Assembly (NCBI RefSeq): GCF_019924635.1
Contig: NZ_CP065037.1
Coordinates: 1,550,001-1,614,000, forward strand
DNA length: 64,000 nucleotides
Reading direction: 5' to 3'
DNA from: Leifsonia sp. ZF2019
GTDB taxonomy: Bacteria; Actinomycetota; Actinomycetes; Actinomycetales; Microbacteriaceae
In this document: positions 49,558 through 58,687 of the stretch, in pieces
Position numbering within the stretch: position 1 is the stretch's first letter
Layout of the letters: each line of letters opens with the position of its first letter
Translations under genes and position numbers: made by a program
The notes under the pieces: model-generated
What the model saw: the letters and a program-made list of their open reading frames with translations, nothing else
Told to the model about the DNA's origin: nothing
Database searches by the model: none

Positions 49558-49612
49558 GAGGTTCACGTCCTTGCGCTCAAATCGCGGATTTAGCGGCAAT
49601 GACGTGAACTTC
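49558..49612. terminator. Long imperfect hairpin between convergent genes
   Basis: GTTCACGTC (49561-49569) pairs with GACGTGAAC (49601-49609), and the inner TTGCGCTCAAATC (49571-49583) pairs imperfectly with GATTTAGCGGCAA (49587-49599) around GCG. It separates the phosphate-transport pair from the uracil permease gene and probably terminates both. Confidence 0.6.
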
Positions 49613-49625
49613 GGCGGCGGTCGGG

Positions 49626-50903
49626 TCAGTCGGTTCCGCGGAGGCGGGCGACGGTGCGCATGAGGTGGTACACGACGATCGCCGCGATGGTGCCGAGGGC
49701 GATGCCGTTGAAGGTGAGCTGACCGAGATTGAGCGTGAAGTCAGCGATGCCGACGACCAGCGCGGTCGCCGCGGTGAACTGGTTGACGGGCTTCGAGAAG
49801 TCGACCTTGTTGTCGAGCCAGATCTTGACGCCGATGATTCCGATCAGACCGTACAGGGCCGTCGTCACGCCGCCCAGCACACCGGCCGGGATGGTGTTGA
49901 TGACCGCGCCGACCTTGGGGGAGAGGCCGAGGAGCACGGCGACGATGCCGGCGACCCAGTAGGCGGCCGTCGAGTAGACCTTGGTCGCCGCCATGACGCC
50001 GATGTTCTCGCCGTACGTCGTCGTGCCGGAGCCGCCGAAGAAGCCGGCGACGGTGGTCGCGAGGCCGTCCGCGAAGAGGGCGCGGCCGGTGAGCTTGTTG
50101 ACAGACGGGTCGGTCAGCTGTGCGACGCCGCGGATGTGCCCCACGTTCTCGGCGACGAGCACGAGCACGACCGGCAGGAACGCCGGCAGGATGCCGAAGG
50201 TCGCCCCCGGATTCTCGAACGGGTTGGCCGGCAGGGCGAAGGTCGGGAGCCCGATCCAGTCGGCCTTGGCGACCGCCGAGAAGTCGACCTCGCCCATGAC
50301 GACGGCGAACACGTAGCCGACGGCGACGCCGACGAAGATCGACAGCCTCCCGAGCAGGCCCTTGAAGAGCACCGTGCAGAGGATGACCGCGAGCAGGGTG
50401 ACGAGGGCCGTCCACGGCGCCTGGACGAAGTTGTTCTTGGCCGCGGGAGCCAGGTTGAAGCCGATCAGCGCCACGATCGCACCGGCCACGACGGGCGGCA
50501 TGAGCGCGTCGATCCAGCCCGTGCCGGTGAGGATGACGATCCCGCCGACGAGGGCGAGCAGGATGCCGACCGCGACGATGCCGAAGAGCGCGCTGCCCAT
50601 CCCGTTGCTCGCCGTCGCCGCCGTGATCGGCGCGATGAAGGCGAACGACGAGCCCAGGTAGCTCGGGAGGCGGTTGCCGGTGATGAGCAGGAACAGGATG
50701 GTGCCGACACCGGAGAAGAGCAGTGTCGTGCTGGGCGGGAAGTGCGTGAGTACCGGGACCAGGAAGGTCGCGCCGAACATGGCGACGACGTGCTGGGCGC
50801 CGAGCCCGATGGTGCGGGGCCAGCTGAGACGCTCGCCGGGGAGCACGATCTCGTGGGCGCCGACGTTCTTTCCGTCGCCGTGCAGGGTCCAGGGCAGGGC
50901 CAT
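49626..50903 (-). CDS. Uracil/xanthine permease, NCS2 family
   Basis: The 425-residue permease has ~14 membrane segments. LGAQHVVAMFGATFLVPVLT near residue 35 and VLVAENVGHIRGVAQLTD near 248 (the conserved Glu-carrying motif), followed by GLATTVAGFFGGSGTTTYGE (~282), mark the UraA branch. It imports uracil or a related base with protons. GAAGGAC precedes ATG 50903. It is divergent from the purine permease gene. Confidence 0.92.
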   Translation of the reverse strand: MALPWTLHGDGKNVGAHEIVLPGERLSWPRTIGLGAQHVVAMFGATFLVPVLTHFPPSTTLLFSGVGTILFLLITGNRLPSYLGSSFAFIAPITAATASNGMGSALFGIVAVGILLALVGGIVILTGTGWIDALMPPVVAGAIVALIGFNLAPAAKNNFVQAPWTALVTLLAVILCTVLFKGLLGRLSIFVGVAVGYVFAVVMGEVDFSAVAKADWIGLPTFALPANPFENPGATFGILPAFLPVVLVLVAENVGHIRGVAQLTDPSVNKLTGRALFADGLATTVAGFFGGSGTTTYGENIGVMAATKVYSTAAYWVAGIVAVLLGLSPKVGAVINTIPAGVLGGVTTALYGLIGIIGVKIWLDNKVDFSKPVNQFTAATALVVGIADFTLNLGQLTFNGIALGTIAAIVVYHLMRTVARLRGTD

Positions 50904-51033
50904 TCAGGGTGTCCTTCGCTCGTGGAAATGGGAATTAGGCTTGAGTGCGGCGCGTCGCGCCCGCGAATCCGCTCCGAATGTTCAGAGCACGTTCATCGAC
51001 ACATCCGCTTTCGAGATAGTACGGGAGATCACC

Positions 51034-52485
51034 ATTTCCGAATCGACCACCGCACCAGCGCCGACCGGCACGGGGCGCCTCGACCGGTTCTTCGAGATCA
51101 CCAAGCGCGGCACCACCTGGGCGACCGAGGTGCGCGGAGGTGTGCTCACGTTCGTGACGATGGCGTACATCGTCATCCTCAACCCGCTCATCCTCGGCGG
51201 GACCCCGGACGTCTCCGGCCATTCGCTGCAGGGCGCGCAGGTCGCGGCCGTCACCGCGCTGAGCGCCGGAGTCATGACCGTGCTGTTCGGCCTCGTGGCG
51301 CGCCTGCCGTTCGCGTTCGCCGCGGGCCTCGGCATCAACTCGTTCCTCGCGGTGAACGTGGTGCAGGTGCTGACGTGGCAGGAGGCGATGGGCCTCGTCG
51401 TCATCAACGGTCTGATCATCGTGCTGCTCTCGGCGACCGGCCTGCGCAAGCTGATCTTCAACGCGGTCCCCGCACAGCTCAAGACGGCGATCACGGTCGG
51501 CATCGGCCTCTTCATCGCCTTCATCGGCTTCGTCGACAGCGGCTTCGTCCGCAGCACGAACATGTCGTCGCCGCCCGTGCAGCTCGGCGAGGCGGGATCG
51601 ATCGCGACCGTCCCGACCCTGATCTTCCTGCTCGCCCTGGTGATCATGGGCGTGCTCATGGCGCGCAAGGTGAAGGGCGCCCTGCTCATCGGCATCGTCG
51701 CGGCCACCGTCGTCGCGATCATCGTCGAGGCGATCTGGCCGGTCGGCCCGTCGCTGGGCGGCAAGAACGCGGGAGGCTGGAACCTCACCGTCCCGCAGCT
51801 CCCGAGCTCGCTGGTCTCGCTCCCGAACCTCGGCCTCGTCGGGCAGGTGGACGTGTTCGGCTCGTTCGGCCGGATCGGCGCACTGGCCGCGATCATGCTC
51901 GTCTTCACGCTCGTCTTCACGAACTTCTTCGACGCCATGGGCTCGATGACGGGTCTCGCGCGCAGCGCCGGCCTGGCGAAGGAGGACGGCACGTTCCCGC
52001 GCCTGCAGCCCGCGCTCATCGTTGAGGGCGTCGGCGCCGTGGTCGGCGGTGCGACCTCCTCGTCGTCCAACACGGTCTTCGTCGAGTCCGCGTCGGGAAT
52101 CGGCGAGGGCGCCCGCACCGGGTTCGCGTCCGTCATCACCGGAGTGCTGTTCCTGCTGGCGATGTTCTTCACACCGCTGACCCAGGTGGTGCCGCTCGAG
52201 GTCGCCGCCGCCGCCCTCGTGATCGTCGGTGCGCTGATGGTCGTGCAGATCCGGCACATCGACTTCGGCGAGTTCTCGAGCGTACTGCCGGTGTTCCTGA
52301 CGATCATCGTCATGCCGCTGACCTACTCGATCGCGAACGGAATCGGGGTCGGCTTCATCAGCTGGGTGCTCGTGCGCTCGCTGTCGGGCAAGGCCCGCGA
52401 GATCAGCCCGCTGCTCTGGATCGTGGCCGCCGGCTTCCTGATCTACTTCGCGCGCGGTCCGATCGAGGCGTTCCTGCCGCACTGA
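51034..52485 (+). CDS. Purine permease, AzgA-like NCS2 family, unusual start
   Basis: The ~483-residue permease has RGTTWATEVRGGVLTFVTMA near the start, FAFAAGLGINSF, FTLVFTNFFDAMGSMTGLA and TSSSSNTVFVESASG, the signatures of adenine/guanine/hypoxanthine transporters. No ATG, GTG or TTG exists in frame between TTG 50941 and the conserved domain. The best-placed initiation site is ATT 51034, because GGGAG ends six bases before it and the following residues (SESTTAPAP) resemble family N-termini. TTG 50941 would give 514 residues. Confidence 0.88.
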   Translation: MSESTTAPAPTGTGRLDRFFEITKRGTTWATEVRGGVLTFVTMAYIVILNPLILGGTPDVSGHSLQGAQVAAVTALSAGVMTVLFGLVARLPFAFAAGLGINSFLAVNVVQVLTWQEAMGLVVINGLIIVLLSATGLRKLIFNAVPAQLKTAITVGIGLFIAFIGFVDSGFVRSTNMSSPPVQLGEAGSIATVPTLIFLLALVIMGVLMARKVKGALLIGIVAATVVAIIVEAIWPVGPSLGGKNAGGWNLTVPQLPSSLVSLPNLGLVGQVDVFGSFGRIGALAAIMLVFTLVFTNFFDAMGSMTGLARSAGLAKEDGTFPRLQPALIVEGVGAVVGGATSSSSNTVFVESASGIGEGARTGFASVITGVLFLLAMFFTPLTQVVPLEVAAAALVIVGALMVVQIRHIDFGEFSSVLPVFLTIIVMPLTYSIANGIGVGFISWVLVRSLSGKAREISPLLWIVAAGFLIYFARGPIEAFLPH

Positions 52486-52574
52486 ACGCGGTGATCCGGC
52501 TCGGGGTAACCCCCGAGCCGGATCCGGGGGTTTCCCCGATGCCGCGGGCGCGGGCGCTCCGCTTCACTGGAGTC

Positions 52575-52892
52575 ATGACCAGCACCAGCACCAGCACCAG
52601 TACCCCTCCCTCGACCGCCCCCGCCGCCGTCCCCGCTGCCGCCCGCACGCTCAGCGTGACGAGCTTCGTGCTCGGCCTCGCGTCGATCGTGTTCGGCTGG
52701 ACCTTCGTCGCCCCGATCGCGGGCCTCGTCGTCGGCATCCTGGCTCTCGGCCGTGAGCCGCTCGGCCGCACCTTCGCCATCTGGGGCATCGTCCTCAACG
52801 CGCTCATGCTCTTCGGCGTCCTCATCGGCCTCGTGCTGGCCCTCGCGGGCATCGGTCTGGGCCTGACGTTCCTGCCGTTCGCGTTCCTCTGA
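52575..52892 (+). CDS. Small membrane protein (DUF4190-like)
   Basis: The 105-residue protein has a Thr/Ser-repeat N-terminus (TSTSTSTST, from an AGCACC microsatellite) and a Pro/Ala linker, then hydrophobic segments at about 30-57 and 70-98. The pattern resembles DUF4190 proteins. Function unknown. Confidence 0.65.
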   Translation: MTSTSTSTSTPPSTAPAAVPAAARTLSVTSFVLGLASIVFGWTFVAPIAGLVVGILALGREPLGRTFAIWGIVLNALMLFGVLIGLVLALAGIGLGLTFLPFAFL

Positions 52893-52927
52893 CCGGCCGG
52901 GGTCGTCCCTCCTGAGAGAATGGAGGG

Positions 52928-53608
52928 ATGGAACAGTCCCCCCTCGGCCCCCGCAGCTACGTCGTCCGCGGCCGCAAGACCGAAGCGCAGCAGCGCGCGA
53001 TCGATGAGCTCTGGCCCGTCTACGGCGTCGAGTTCGACGGCTCTCCGCTCGACCTCGACACGCTGTTCGGCCGTGTCGCCGAGCGGACGGTCGAGATCGG
53101 ATTCGGCAACGGGGAGAACCTCCTGACGCTCGCGGAGCGGCATCCCGAGCGGGACTTCCTCGGTGTGGAGGTGCACGGGGCCGGCGTCGGGCGGGTCCTG
53201 GCGGGGGCGCGCGACCGCGAGCTCACCAACATCCGCATCGTGCGCCACGACGCCGTCGAGGTCTTCCACACCGGGCTCGCCGCGGGCGGCATCGCCGAAG
53301 TGCTGATCTTCTTCCCCGACCCCTGGCCGAAGGCGCGGCACCACCGGCGCCGCCTGGTGCAGCCCGAGTTCGCGAAGCTGATCGTGCGTGCCCTCGCCTC
53401 CGACGGCGTCCTGCGGCTCGCGACCGACTGGGAGCCGTACGCCGAGCACATGGTGGAGGTGCTCGACGCCGAGCCCGCCCTCGTCAACGTGGCGGGCGCA
53501 GCGCACTTCATCCCGCGGCCGGAGGACCGCCCCGTCACGAAGTTCGAGCGACGCGGCGAGAGGCTGGGCCACGCGATCTTCGACCTGGAGTACCGTCCCC
53601 GTCCGTAG
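52928..53608 (+). CDS. trmB: tRNA (guanine-N7)-methyltransferase
   Basis: The 226-residue SAM-dependent enzyme methylates G46 of tRNA variable loops. It has VEIGFGNGENLLTLA (SAM motif I), FLGVEVHGAGVGRVL, IFFPDPWPKARHHRRRLVQP (catalytic and tRNA-binding) and the C-terminal VTKFERRGERLGHAIFDLEY (quoted within limits). GAGAAT followed by six bases precedes the ATG. The next gene's -10 overlaps the trmB stop. Confidence 0.95.
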   Translation: MEQSPLGPRSYVVRGRKTEAQQRAIDELWPVYGVEFDGSPLDLDTLFGRVAERTVEIGFGNGENLLTLAERHPERDFLGVEVHGAGVGRVLAGARDRELTNIRIVRHDAVEVFHTGLAAGGIAEVLIFFPDPWPKARHHRRRLVQPEFAKLIVRALASDGVLRLATDWEPYAEHMVEVLDAEPALVNVAGAAHFIPRPEDRPVTKFERRGERLGHAIFDLEYRPRP

Positions 53609-53611
53609 GAT
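53606..53611 (+). promoter_or_regulatory. Leaderless -10 element overlapping the trmB stop
   Basis: TAGGAT, whose first three bases are the trmB stop codon, is followed by six bases and then ATG 53618. Confidence 0.5.
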
Positions 53612-53617
53612 GGGCGC

Positions 53618-55018
53618 ATGACCACTGGGCTCACCGCCATCGGGCAGACCGTCGACGCTCTGCGCACCGTCTTCGACAGCGGGGCGACGAAGCCCCTCGG
53701 CTGGAGAGTGGCGCAATTGCGCGCCCTGCGCCGCCTGCTCACGGAGCGGGCGCCGGAGCTCGAGGACGCGCTGCTGGCCGACCTCGCGAAGAACCCGACC
53801 GAATCCCAGATCGCCGAGATCGGCTTCGTCGTGGGCGAGATCGACCACATGCTGCGCAACCTGCGCCGCTGGCTGCGCCCGAAGCGCGTGAGCGTGCCGG
53901 GGGCCCTCCTGCCCGCGAAGGCGTCGACGATGCTGGAGCCGGTGGGGGTCGTGCTGATCATCGCGCCGTGGAACTACCCGGTACAGCTCCTGCTCGCGCC
54001 GCTGGTCGGTGCGCTGGCGGCCGGGAACGCCGTGCTCCTGAAGCCGTCCGAGCTCGCGCCCGCCACGTCCGCGGCGATGGCTCGGCTGATCCCGCAAAAC
54101 CTGGACACCCGGGCGGTCGCGGTCGTCGAGGGCGCCGTCGACGAGACCACCGAGCTGCTGACGCACCGGTGGGACCACATCTTCTTCACCGGCAACGGGC
54201 GCGTCGGCCGCATCGTCGCGACCGCGGCCGCCCAGCACCTGACGCCCGTCACCCTGGAGCTCGGCGGCAAGTCGCCGGTCTACGTGGACGATTCGGTCGA
54301 CCTGGGCGCGGCCGCCCGCCGGATCGCGTGGGGCAAGTTCATGAACGCGGGCCAGACCTGCGTCGCACCCGACTACGTGCTCGCGACCGCCTCGGTCTCG
54401 GCCCGGCTCGCGGACGCGCTCCGCGTCGCCGTGCACGAGCTCTACGGCGACGACCCCGCGCAGAGCCCCGACTACGGCAGGATCGTCGACGACCGGCAGT
54501 TCCGCCGCCTCGCCGGGCTGCTCGACGGCTCGGGGACGACGGCCCTGGGCGGTGCTCGGGAGGCGTCGAGCCGCTACCTCGCCCCGACCGTGCTCACCGA
54601 TGTCCCGCGTGGGGCGGCGGTGATGCGCGAAGAGATCTTCGGTCCCATCCTGCCGATCGTCCCCGTCGCCGACCTCGACGACGCCATCCGGTTCATCCGG
54701 GCGGGGGACAAGCCGCTCGCGCTCTACGTGTTCACCGAGCGCGCCTCCGTCCGCCGTCGTCTCCTCACCGAGACGAGCTCCGGCGCGGTCGGCTTCGGCG
54801 TCCCGGCCGCGCACCTCGCGGTCGGCGGCCTGCCTTTCGGCGGTGTGGGGGAGAGCGGCGTCGGCGCCTATCACGGCGAGCGGTCGCTCCGCGCTTTCAG
54901 CCACGAGAAGGCGGTGCTGAGCAAGTCCCTCGCGCCCGACACGATGAAGCTGATCTACCCGCCGTACACGGAGGGCAAGGACCGCTTCGCCCGGGGACTG
55001 CTGCGCAAGCTGGGCTGA
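53618..55018 (+). CDS. Aldehyde dehydrogenase family protein
   Basis: The 466-residue enzyme is of the short class-3/coniferyl-type branch: [20 protein letters not shown] (~110), [13 protein letters not shown], the Glu in [12 protein letters not shown] (~212) and the catalytic Cys in [13 protein letters not shown] (~246). [20 protein letters not shown] is near the C-terminus. It would oxidise fatty or aromatic aldehydes with NAD(P)+. Its neighbours do not point to one substrate. Confidence 0.92.
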   Translation: MTTGLTAIGQTVDALRTVFDSGATKPLGWRVAQLRALRRLLTERAPELEDALLADLAKNPTESQIAEIGFVVGEIDHMLRNLRRWLRPKRVSVPGALLPAKASTMLEPVGVVLIIAPWNYPVQLLLAPLVGALAAGNAVLLKPSELAPATSAAMARLIPQNLDTRAVAVVEGAVDETTELLTHRWDHIFFTGNGRVGRIVATAAAQHLTPVTLELGGKSPVYVDDSVDLGAAARRIAWGKFMNAGQTCVAPDYVLATASVSARLADALRVAVHELYGDDPAQSPDYGRIVDDRQFRRLAGLLDGSGTTALGGAREASSRYLAPTVLTDVPRGAAVMREEIFGPILPIVPVADLDDAIRFIRAGDKPLALYVFTERASVRRRLLTETSSGAVGFGVPAAHLAVGGLPFGGVGESGVGAYHGERSLRAFSHEKAVLSKSLAPDTMKLIYPPYTEGKDRFARGLLRKLG

Positions 55019-55160
55019 CCTGCGACGTCTCGGATTCGAGACGGATCGTCCACCGCGCGGGCAGGGGCGGGAGGTAGGTTGGATGCTGTCGGCGGCCACG
55101 AACGGCCGACACCCCGCGCCGGGAGACTCCGGCGAGCCAACCGCACAACGAGAGGCAACG

Positions 55161-56726
55161 GTGCTGACCGTGAACCCCACAGCCCAGATGGACGAATCCC
55201 CGACGAAACCGATCCCGGTGCCCCCGACCGCCGTGGTCGACGCGTCCGAGAATGTCTCAGACGTCCCCGATCCGAGCGCGTCCGGCGGACCGACCCGCAC
55301 GGAGACCGACTCGCTCGGCAGCCGTGAGATCCCGGCGGACGCCTACTGGGGCGTCCACACCTCCCGTGCGCTCGAGAACTTCTCGATCGCCAAGCGTCCC
55401 ATCTCGGTCTACCCCGACCTCATCGTCGCCCTGGCCAGCGTCAAGCAGGCCGCCGCGCGCGCCAACCTCGAGATCGGCGTGCTCGAGCCGCACAAGGCCG
55501 ACCTGATCGACCGCGCCTGCCAGCTCATCATCGACGGCCGCTTCCACGACCAGTTCGTCGTCGGCGTCATGCAGGGCGGTGCGGGCACCTCCACCAACAT
55601 GAACGCGAACGAAGTCATCGCCAACGTGGCGCTGGAGCTCGACGGCCGCCCGAAAGGCGACTACGCCGCGCTCAGCCCGATCGACGACGTCAACCGCAGC
55701 CAGAGCACCAACGACACCTACCCGACGGCCATCAAGATCGCGTTGACGTTCGCCCTCGACGATCTGCTGCGTGAGCTGGGCGAGCTGCGCGACTCCTTCT
55801 CGCGCAAGGGACGGGAGTTCCGCCACATCCTCAAGGTCGGCCGCACGCAGCTGCAGGACGCGGTCCCGATGACCCTCGGGCAGGAGTTCCACGGCTTCGC
55901 GACGACTCTCACCGAGGACCACGCACGCCTCACCGAGACCAAGTGGCTGCTGGCGGAGATCAACCTCGGCGCCACGGCGATCGGCACGGGCATCACGGCC
56001 GACCCCGGCTATGCGGCGGCGGCGGTGGCGCACCTCAACGCCATCACGGGTCTGAGCTTGGAGACCGCGCCCGACCTGATCGAGTCGACCAGTGATGCGG
56101 GTGCGTTCATGTCGTTCTCCGGTTCGCTCAAGCGCAGCGCCATCAAGCTCTCGAAGATCTGCAACGACCTGCGGCTGCTCTCGTCGGGCCCGCAGGCCGG
56201 TCTCGGCGAGATCAACCTCCCACCGCGGCAGGCCGGGTCGAGCATCATGCCCGGCAAGGTCAATCCGGTGATCCCGGAGGTCGTCAACCAGGTGGCGTTC
56301 TCGGTCGCCGGCGCCGACGTCACGGTGACCATGGCGGCGGAGGGCGGCCAGCTCCAGCTCAACGCCTTCGAGCCGGTGATCGCGCACTCGCTGCTGCAGA
56401 GCATCACCTGGATGACCCAGGCGTTCCACACGCTCCGGGTCAACTGCGTGGACGGCATCACCGCCAACGAGGAGCGCCTCGGCGCGATGGTCGGGTCGTC
56501 CGTCGGCGTGATCACGGCGCTCACGCCGCACATCGGCTACGCCGCTGCCGCCGCGCTCGCCAAGTCGGCGCTGCTCACCGGCCACAACGTCGCCGACCTG
56601 GTGGTGGACGCCAAGCTGATGAGCCGCGACGAGGTCACCCGGCTGCTGTCGCCGGCGCGTCTGAGCGGTCTGGAGGCGATCACGACGGCGATCCCGGTGA
56701 TCGCGCCGGAGGAGTCGGCGGAGTAG
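55161..56726 (+). CDS. aspA: Aspartate ammonia-lyase
   Basis: The 521-residue protein belongs to the aspartase/fumarase superfamily. The start of the catalytic region TETDSLGSREIPADAYWGVH is the aspartase pattern. GVMQGGAGTSTNMNANEV and the catalytic loop GSSIMPGKVNPVIPEVVNQV follow. It deaminates L-aspartate to fumarate. The first ~60 residues are a low-complexity Pro/Thr/Asp extension absent from standard aspartases. GTG 55161 with GAGG upstream was chosen over an earlier start at 55083. Confidence 0.92.
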   Translation: MLTVNPTAQMDESPTKPIPVPPTAVVDASENVSDVPDPSASGGPTRTETDSLGSREIPADAYWGVHTSRALENFSIAKRPISVYPDLIVALASVKQAAARANLEIGVLEPHKADLIDRACQLIIDGRFHDQFVVGVMQGGAGTSTNMNANEVIANVALELDGRPKGDYAALSPIDDVNRSQSTNDTYPTAIKIALTFALDDLLRELGELRDSFSRKGREFRHILKVGRTQLQDAVPMTLGQEFHGFATTLTEDHARLTETKWLLAEINLGATAIGTGITADPGYAAAAVAHLNAITGLSLETAPDLIESTSDAGAFMSFSGSLKRSAIKLSKICNDLRLLSSGPQAGLGEINLPPRQAGSSIMPGKVNPVIPEVVNQVAFSVAGADVTVTMAAEGGQLQLNAFEPVIAHSLLQSITWMTQAFHTLRVNCVDGITANEERLGAMVGSSVGVITALTPHIGYAAAAALAKSALLTGHNVADLVVDAKLMSRDEVTRLLSPARLSGLEAITTAIPVIAPEESAE

Positions 56727-56759
56727 CGCTCCGGCGCTCGGCCGCGGGGCGGCGCGCGG

Positions 56760-57671
56760 TCAACCGCGCGCTTCGGCCTCGCGGAACAGCGCCAGCATGT
56801 CGCGCCCGAGCTGGTGCGGCGCCGTCTCGCACGGGCTGTGGCCGGTGCGGTAGACCGCGAGGTGCGCGCCGAGCGCGTCGGCGTTCTCAGCGTGGAGGCG
56901 AGTCGGCCACAGGTCGTGGTCGCCGGTGGCCACGAGCACGGGGATGCCGCTGGCGGCGACGCGGGCACGCACATCCGGCACACGCTTCATGAGGCCGACC
57001 ATGTCGTCGACGCTGGACCGGCGGGTGAGGTCGAACCGCGAGCGGACGAAGGCGAGGCGACTCGGCGGCACCTTGTTCTTGTTGGTCACGATGCCCCAGA
57101 TCATGAGCCCGGCGCCCTGGTGGCCGTTCAGCAGCCAGCTCAGCCAGCCGATCACGCGGACCCCTCGGAAGGCCTGCCCCGGCTCGGGCGGCGTGGTCAG
57201 CAGCGTGAGGGAGCGGAAGAGACCGGGCTGGTCGACGAGCGCCAGCTGCGCCACGATCCCGGCGAAGGAGTAGCCGAGCACGTGTGCGGGGCCGCCGTCG
57301 CGCAGAAAAGCGACGAAGTCCGCGACCAGCAGCTCGTACGTGTAGTGGCCGCCCGGCGGAGGTCCTGCGTCGGCGGACTCGTACTGGCCGGCGAGGTCAT
57401 AGCTCTGCACGTAGTAGCCGGCGGCCGCGATGATCGGTGCGAGCAGGAAGAAGTCCTCCTTGGAGCCGGTCGCACCCGGGACCATCACGACGCGCGGGTG
57501 CGCAGGGTCGCCGAGGGAGGCGACGGCGAGCCGGCCGCTCGGGGCGTCGAACCGGGAGAACACCGTGCCCACCGGCGCGACGGACCAGTCGATGTCGGGC
57601 AGGGCCGCGTCGAGCCGGGCGCACTCGTCGCCGCCGCCCGTGATTCCGGGGCGTCTCTCACCGATGGACAT
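56760..57671 (-). CDS. Alpha/beta-fold hydrolase
   Basis: The 303-residue protein has VVMVPGATGSKEDFFLLAP (oxyanion-hole region), the nucleophile elbow GYSFAG (~139), GDHDLWPT (~246) and a late His in YRTGHSPCETAPHQLG. No signal peptide is present. Substrate unknown. ATG 57671 has TAGCGT six bases upstream. A GC hairpin (56752-56771) overlaps its 3' end and may terminate aspA transcripts. Confidence 0.87.
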   Translation of the reverse strand: MSIGERRPGITGGGDECARLDAALPDIDWSVAPVGTVFSRFDAPSGRLAVASLGDPAHPRVVMVPGATGSKEDFFLLAPIIAAAGYYVQSYDLAGQYESADAGPPPGGHYTYELLVADFVAFLRDGGPAHVLGYSFAGIVAQLALVDQPGLFRSLTLLTTPPEPGQAFRGVRVIGWLSWLLNGHQGAGLMIWGIVTNKNKVPPSRLAFVRSRFDLTRRSSVDDMVGLMKRVPDVRARVAASGIPVLVATGDHDLWPTRLHAENADALGAHLAVYRTGHSPCETAPHQLGRDMLALFREAEARG

Positions 57672-57677
57672 GCCCTC

Positions 57678-57683
57678 ACGCTA
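57678..57683 (-). promoter_or_regulatory. Leaderless -10 element of the alpha/beta hydrolase gene
   Basis: On the minus strand TAGCGT is followed by six bases and then ATG 57671. Confidence 0.5.
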
Positions 57684-57715
57684 GCCGACGGCGTGCGCGA
57701 ATGCAGGCAATGCCG

Positions 57716-58591
57716 TCAGGTGACGCGGCAGTAGGTCGTCAGATAGCCGATGCCGCCGATCGAGACGGTGACGGTCGACTTGTCGCGCAGGAACACCGGG
57801 GGAGTGCGCGAGTAGCCGGCTCCGCCCGGGCTCCCGGTCGAGATCAGCGTGCCCGGCTGGATGGTCGCCGAGTGCGAGAGGAACTCGATGATCTGGGCGA
57901 CCGAGCGCACCATGTCCGCGGTGGAGGCGTCCTGCAGGATCGTCCCGTCGACGTTCGTCGTGAGCCACAGGTCCTGCGGGTCGGCGATCTCGTCGGCGGT
58001 CACGACGACCGGGCCGTTCGGGGTGAAGCCGTCGAACGACTTGCAGCGCGACCACTGCGCCTCGGAGAACTGGAGGTCGCGGGCCGTGATGTCGTTGACC
58101 ACCGTGTACCCGAAGACGTAGTCGAGCGCGTCGCGAGCGGAGACGTTGCGCGCCGGTCGCCCGATGATCACGCCCAGCTCGGCCTCGTAGTCCACCTGCG
58201 TGGTGAGGTCCTCCGGCCAGGACGTGGTGCCGCCGTGACCGGCGAGCGAGTTCGGCCAGAGCGAGAAGACCGTCGCGGCCTTCTCGCTGCGCAGCTTGAG
58301 CTCGGAGGCGTGGGCAGCGTAGTTGGCGCCGATGGCGATGACCTGCGGCGGACGCAGCACGGCAGAGGCGTGGCGCAGCTCATGGACCGGGCTGAGCGGC
58401 CGGCCGGTGGCGACCGCCGCATCGACGAGCGCGCGCACGTCGGCCAGCGCGCCCTCACCGCGTTCGATCAGATCCTGCAGGTCGCGTGGCGCGTCCGGCA
58501 TGATCTCGTCGAGGAAGAGGGCGCCGTCGGCGACGACGGCGGCCAGACGCGGCGACGCATCGGGGGTGGCGCTGAGGTGCGAGAATCTCAC
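57716..58591 (-). CDS. Fumarylacetoacetate hydrolase family protein
   Basis: The ~291-residue protein has the FAH fold: IGANYAAHASELKL, the metal ligands in VDYEAELGVIIGRPARNVS, GYTVVNDITARDLQ, SFDGFTPNGPVVV and ISTGSPGGAG. Family members hydrolyse or decarboxylate acylpyruvates and similar beta-diketones from aromatic catabolism. GTG 58591 (RFSHLSATPD start) was preferred over TTG 58600 because TAGGTT lies seven bases before it. Confidence 0.87.
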   Translation of the reverse strand: MRFSHLSATPDASPRLAAVVADGALFLDEIMPDAPRDLQDLIERGEGALADVRALVDAAVATGRPLSPVHELRHASAVLRPPQVIAIGANYAAHASELKLRSEKAATVFSLWPNSLAGHGGTTSWPEDLTTQVDYEAELGVIIGRPARNVSARDALDYVFGYTVVNDITARDLQFSEAQWSRCKSFDGFTPNGPVVVTADEIADPQDLWLTTNVDGTILQDASTADMVRSVAQIIEFLSHSATIQPGTLISTGSPGGAGYSRTPPVFLRDKSTVTVSIGGIGYLTTYCRVT

Positions 58592-58598
58592 ACCTTCC

Positions 58599-58604
58599 AA
58601 CCTA
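58599..58604 (-). promoter_or_regulatory. Leaderless -10 element of the FAH-family gene
   Basis: On the minus strand TAGGTT is followed by seven bases and then GTG 58591. Confidence 0.45.
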
Positions 58605-58687
58605 ACGGGGACGCGGGGTCAGTGGTACTCGACAGTCCGTCGGTCGGCGACCGTACCGGTCGACGCGGTGTCGAAGGGTGGGGTGCG

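Noticed and set aside
55161-56726. Class II fumarase
   Set aside because: The TETDSLGSREIPADAYWG start and overall pattern are those of aspartase; the shared GSSIMPGKVNP loop alone does not separate the two.
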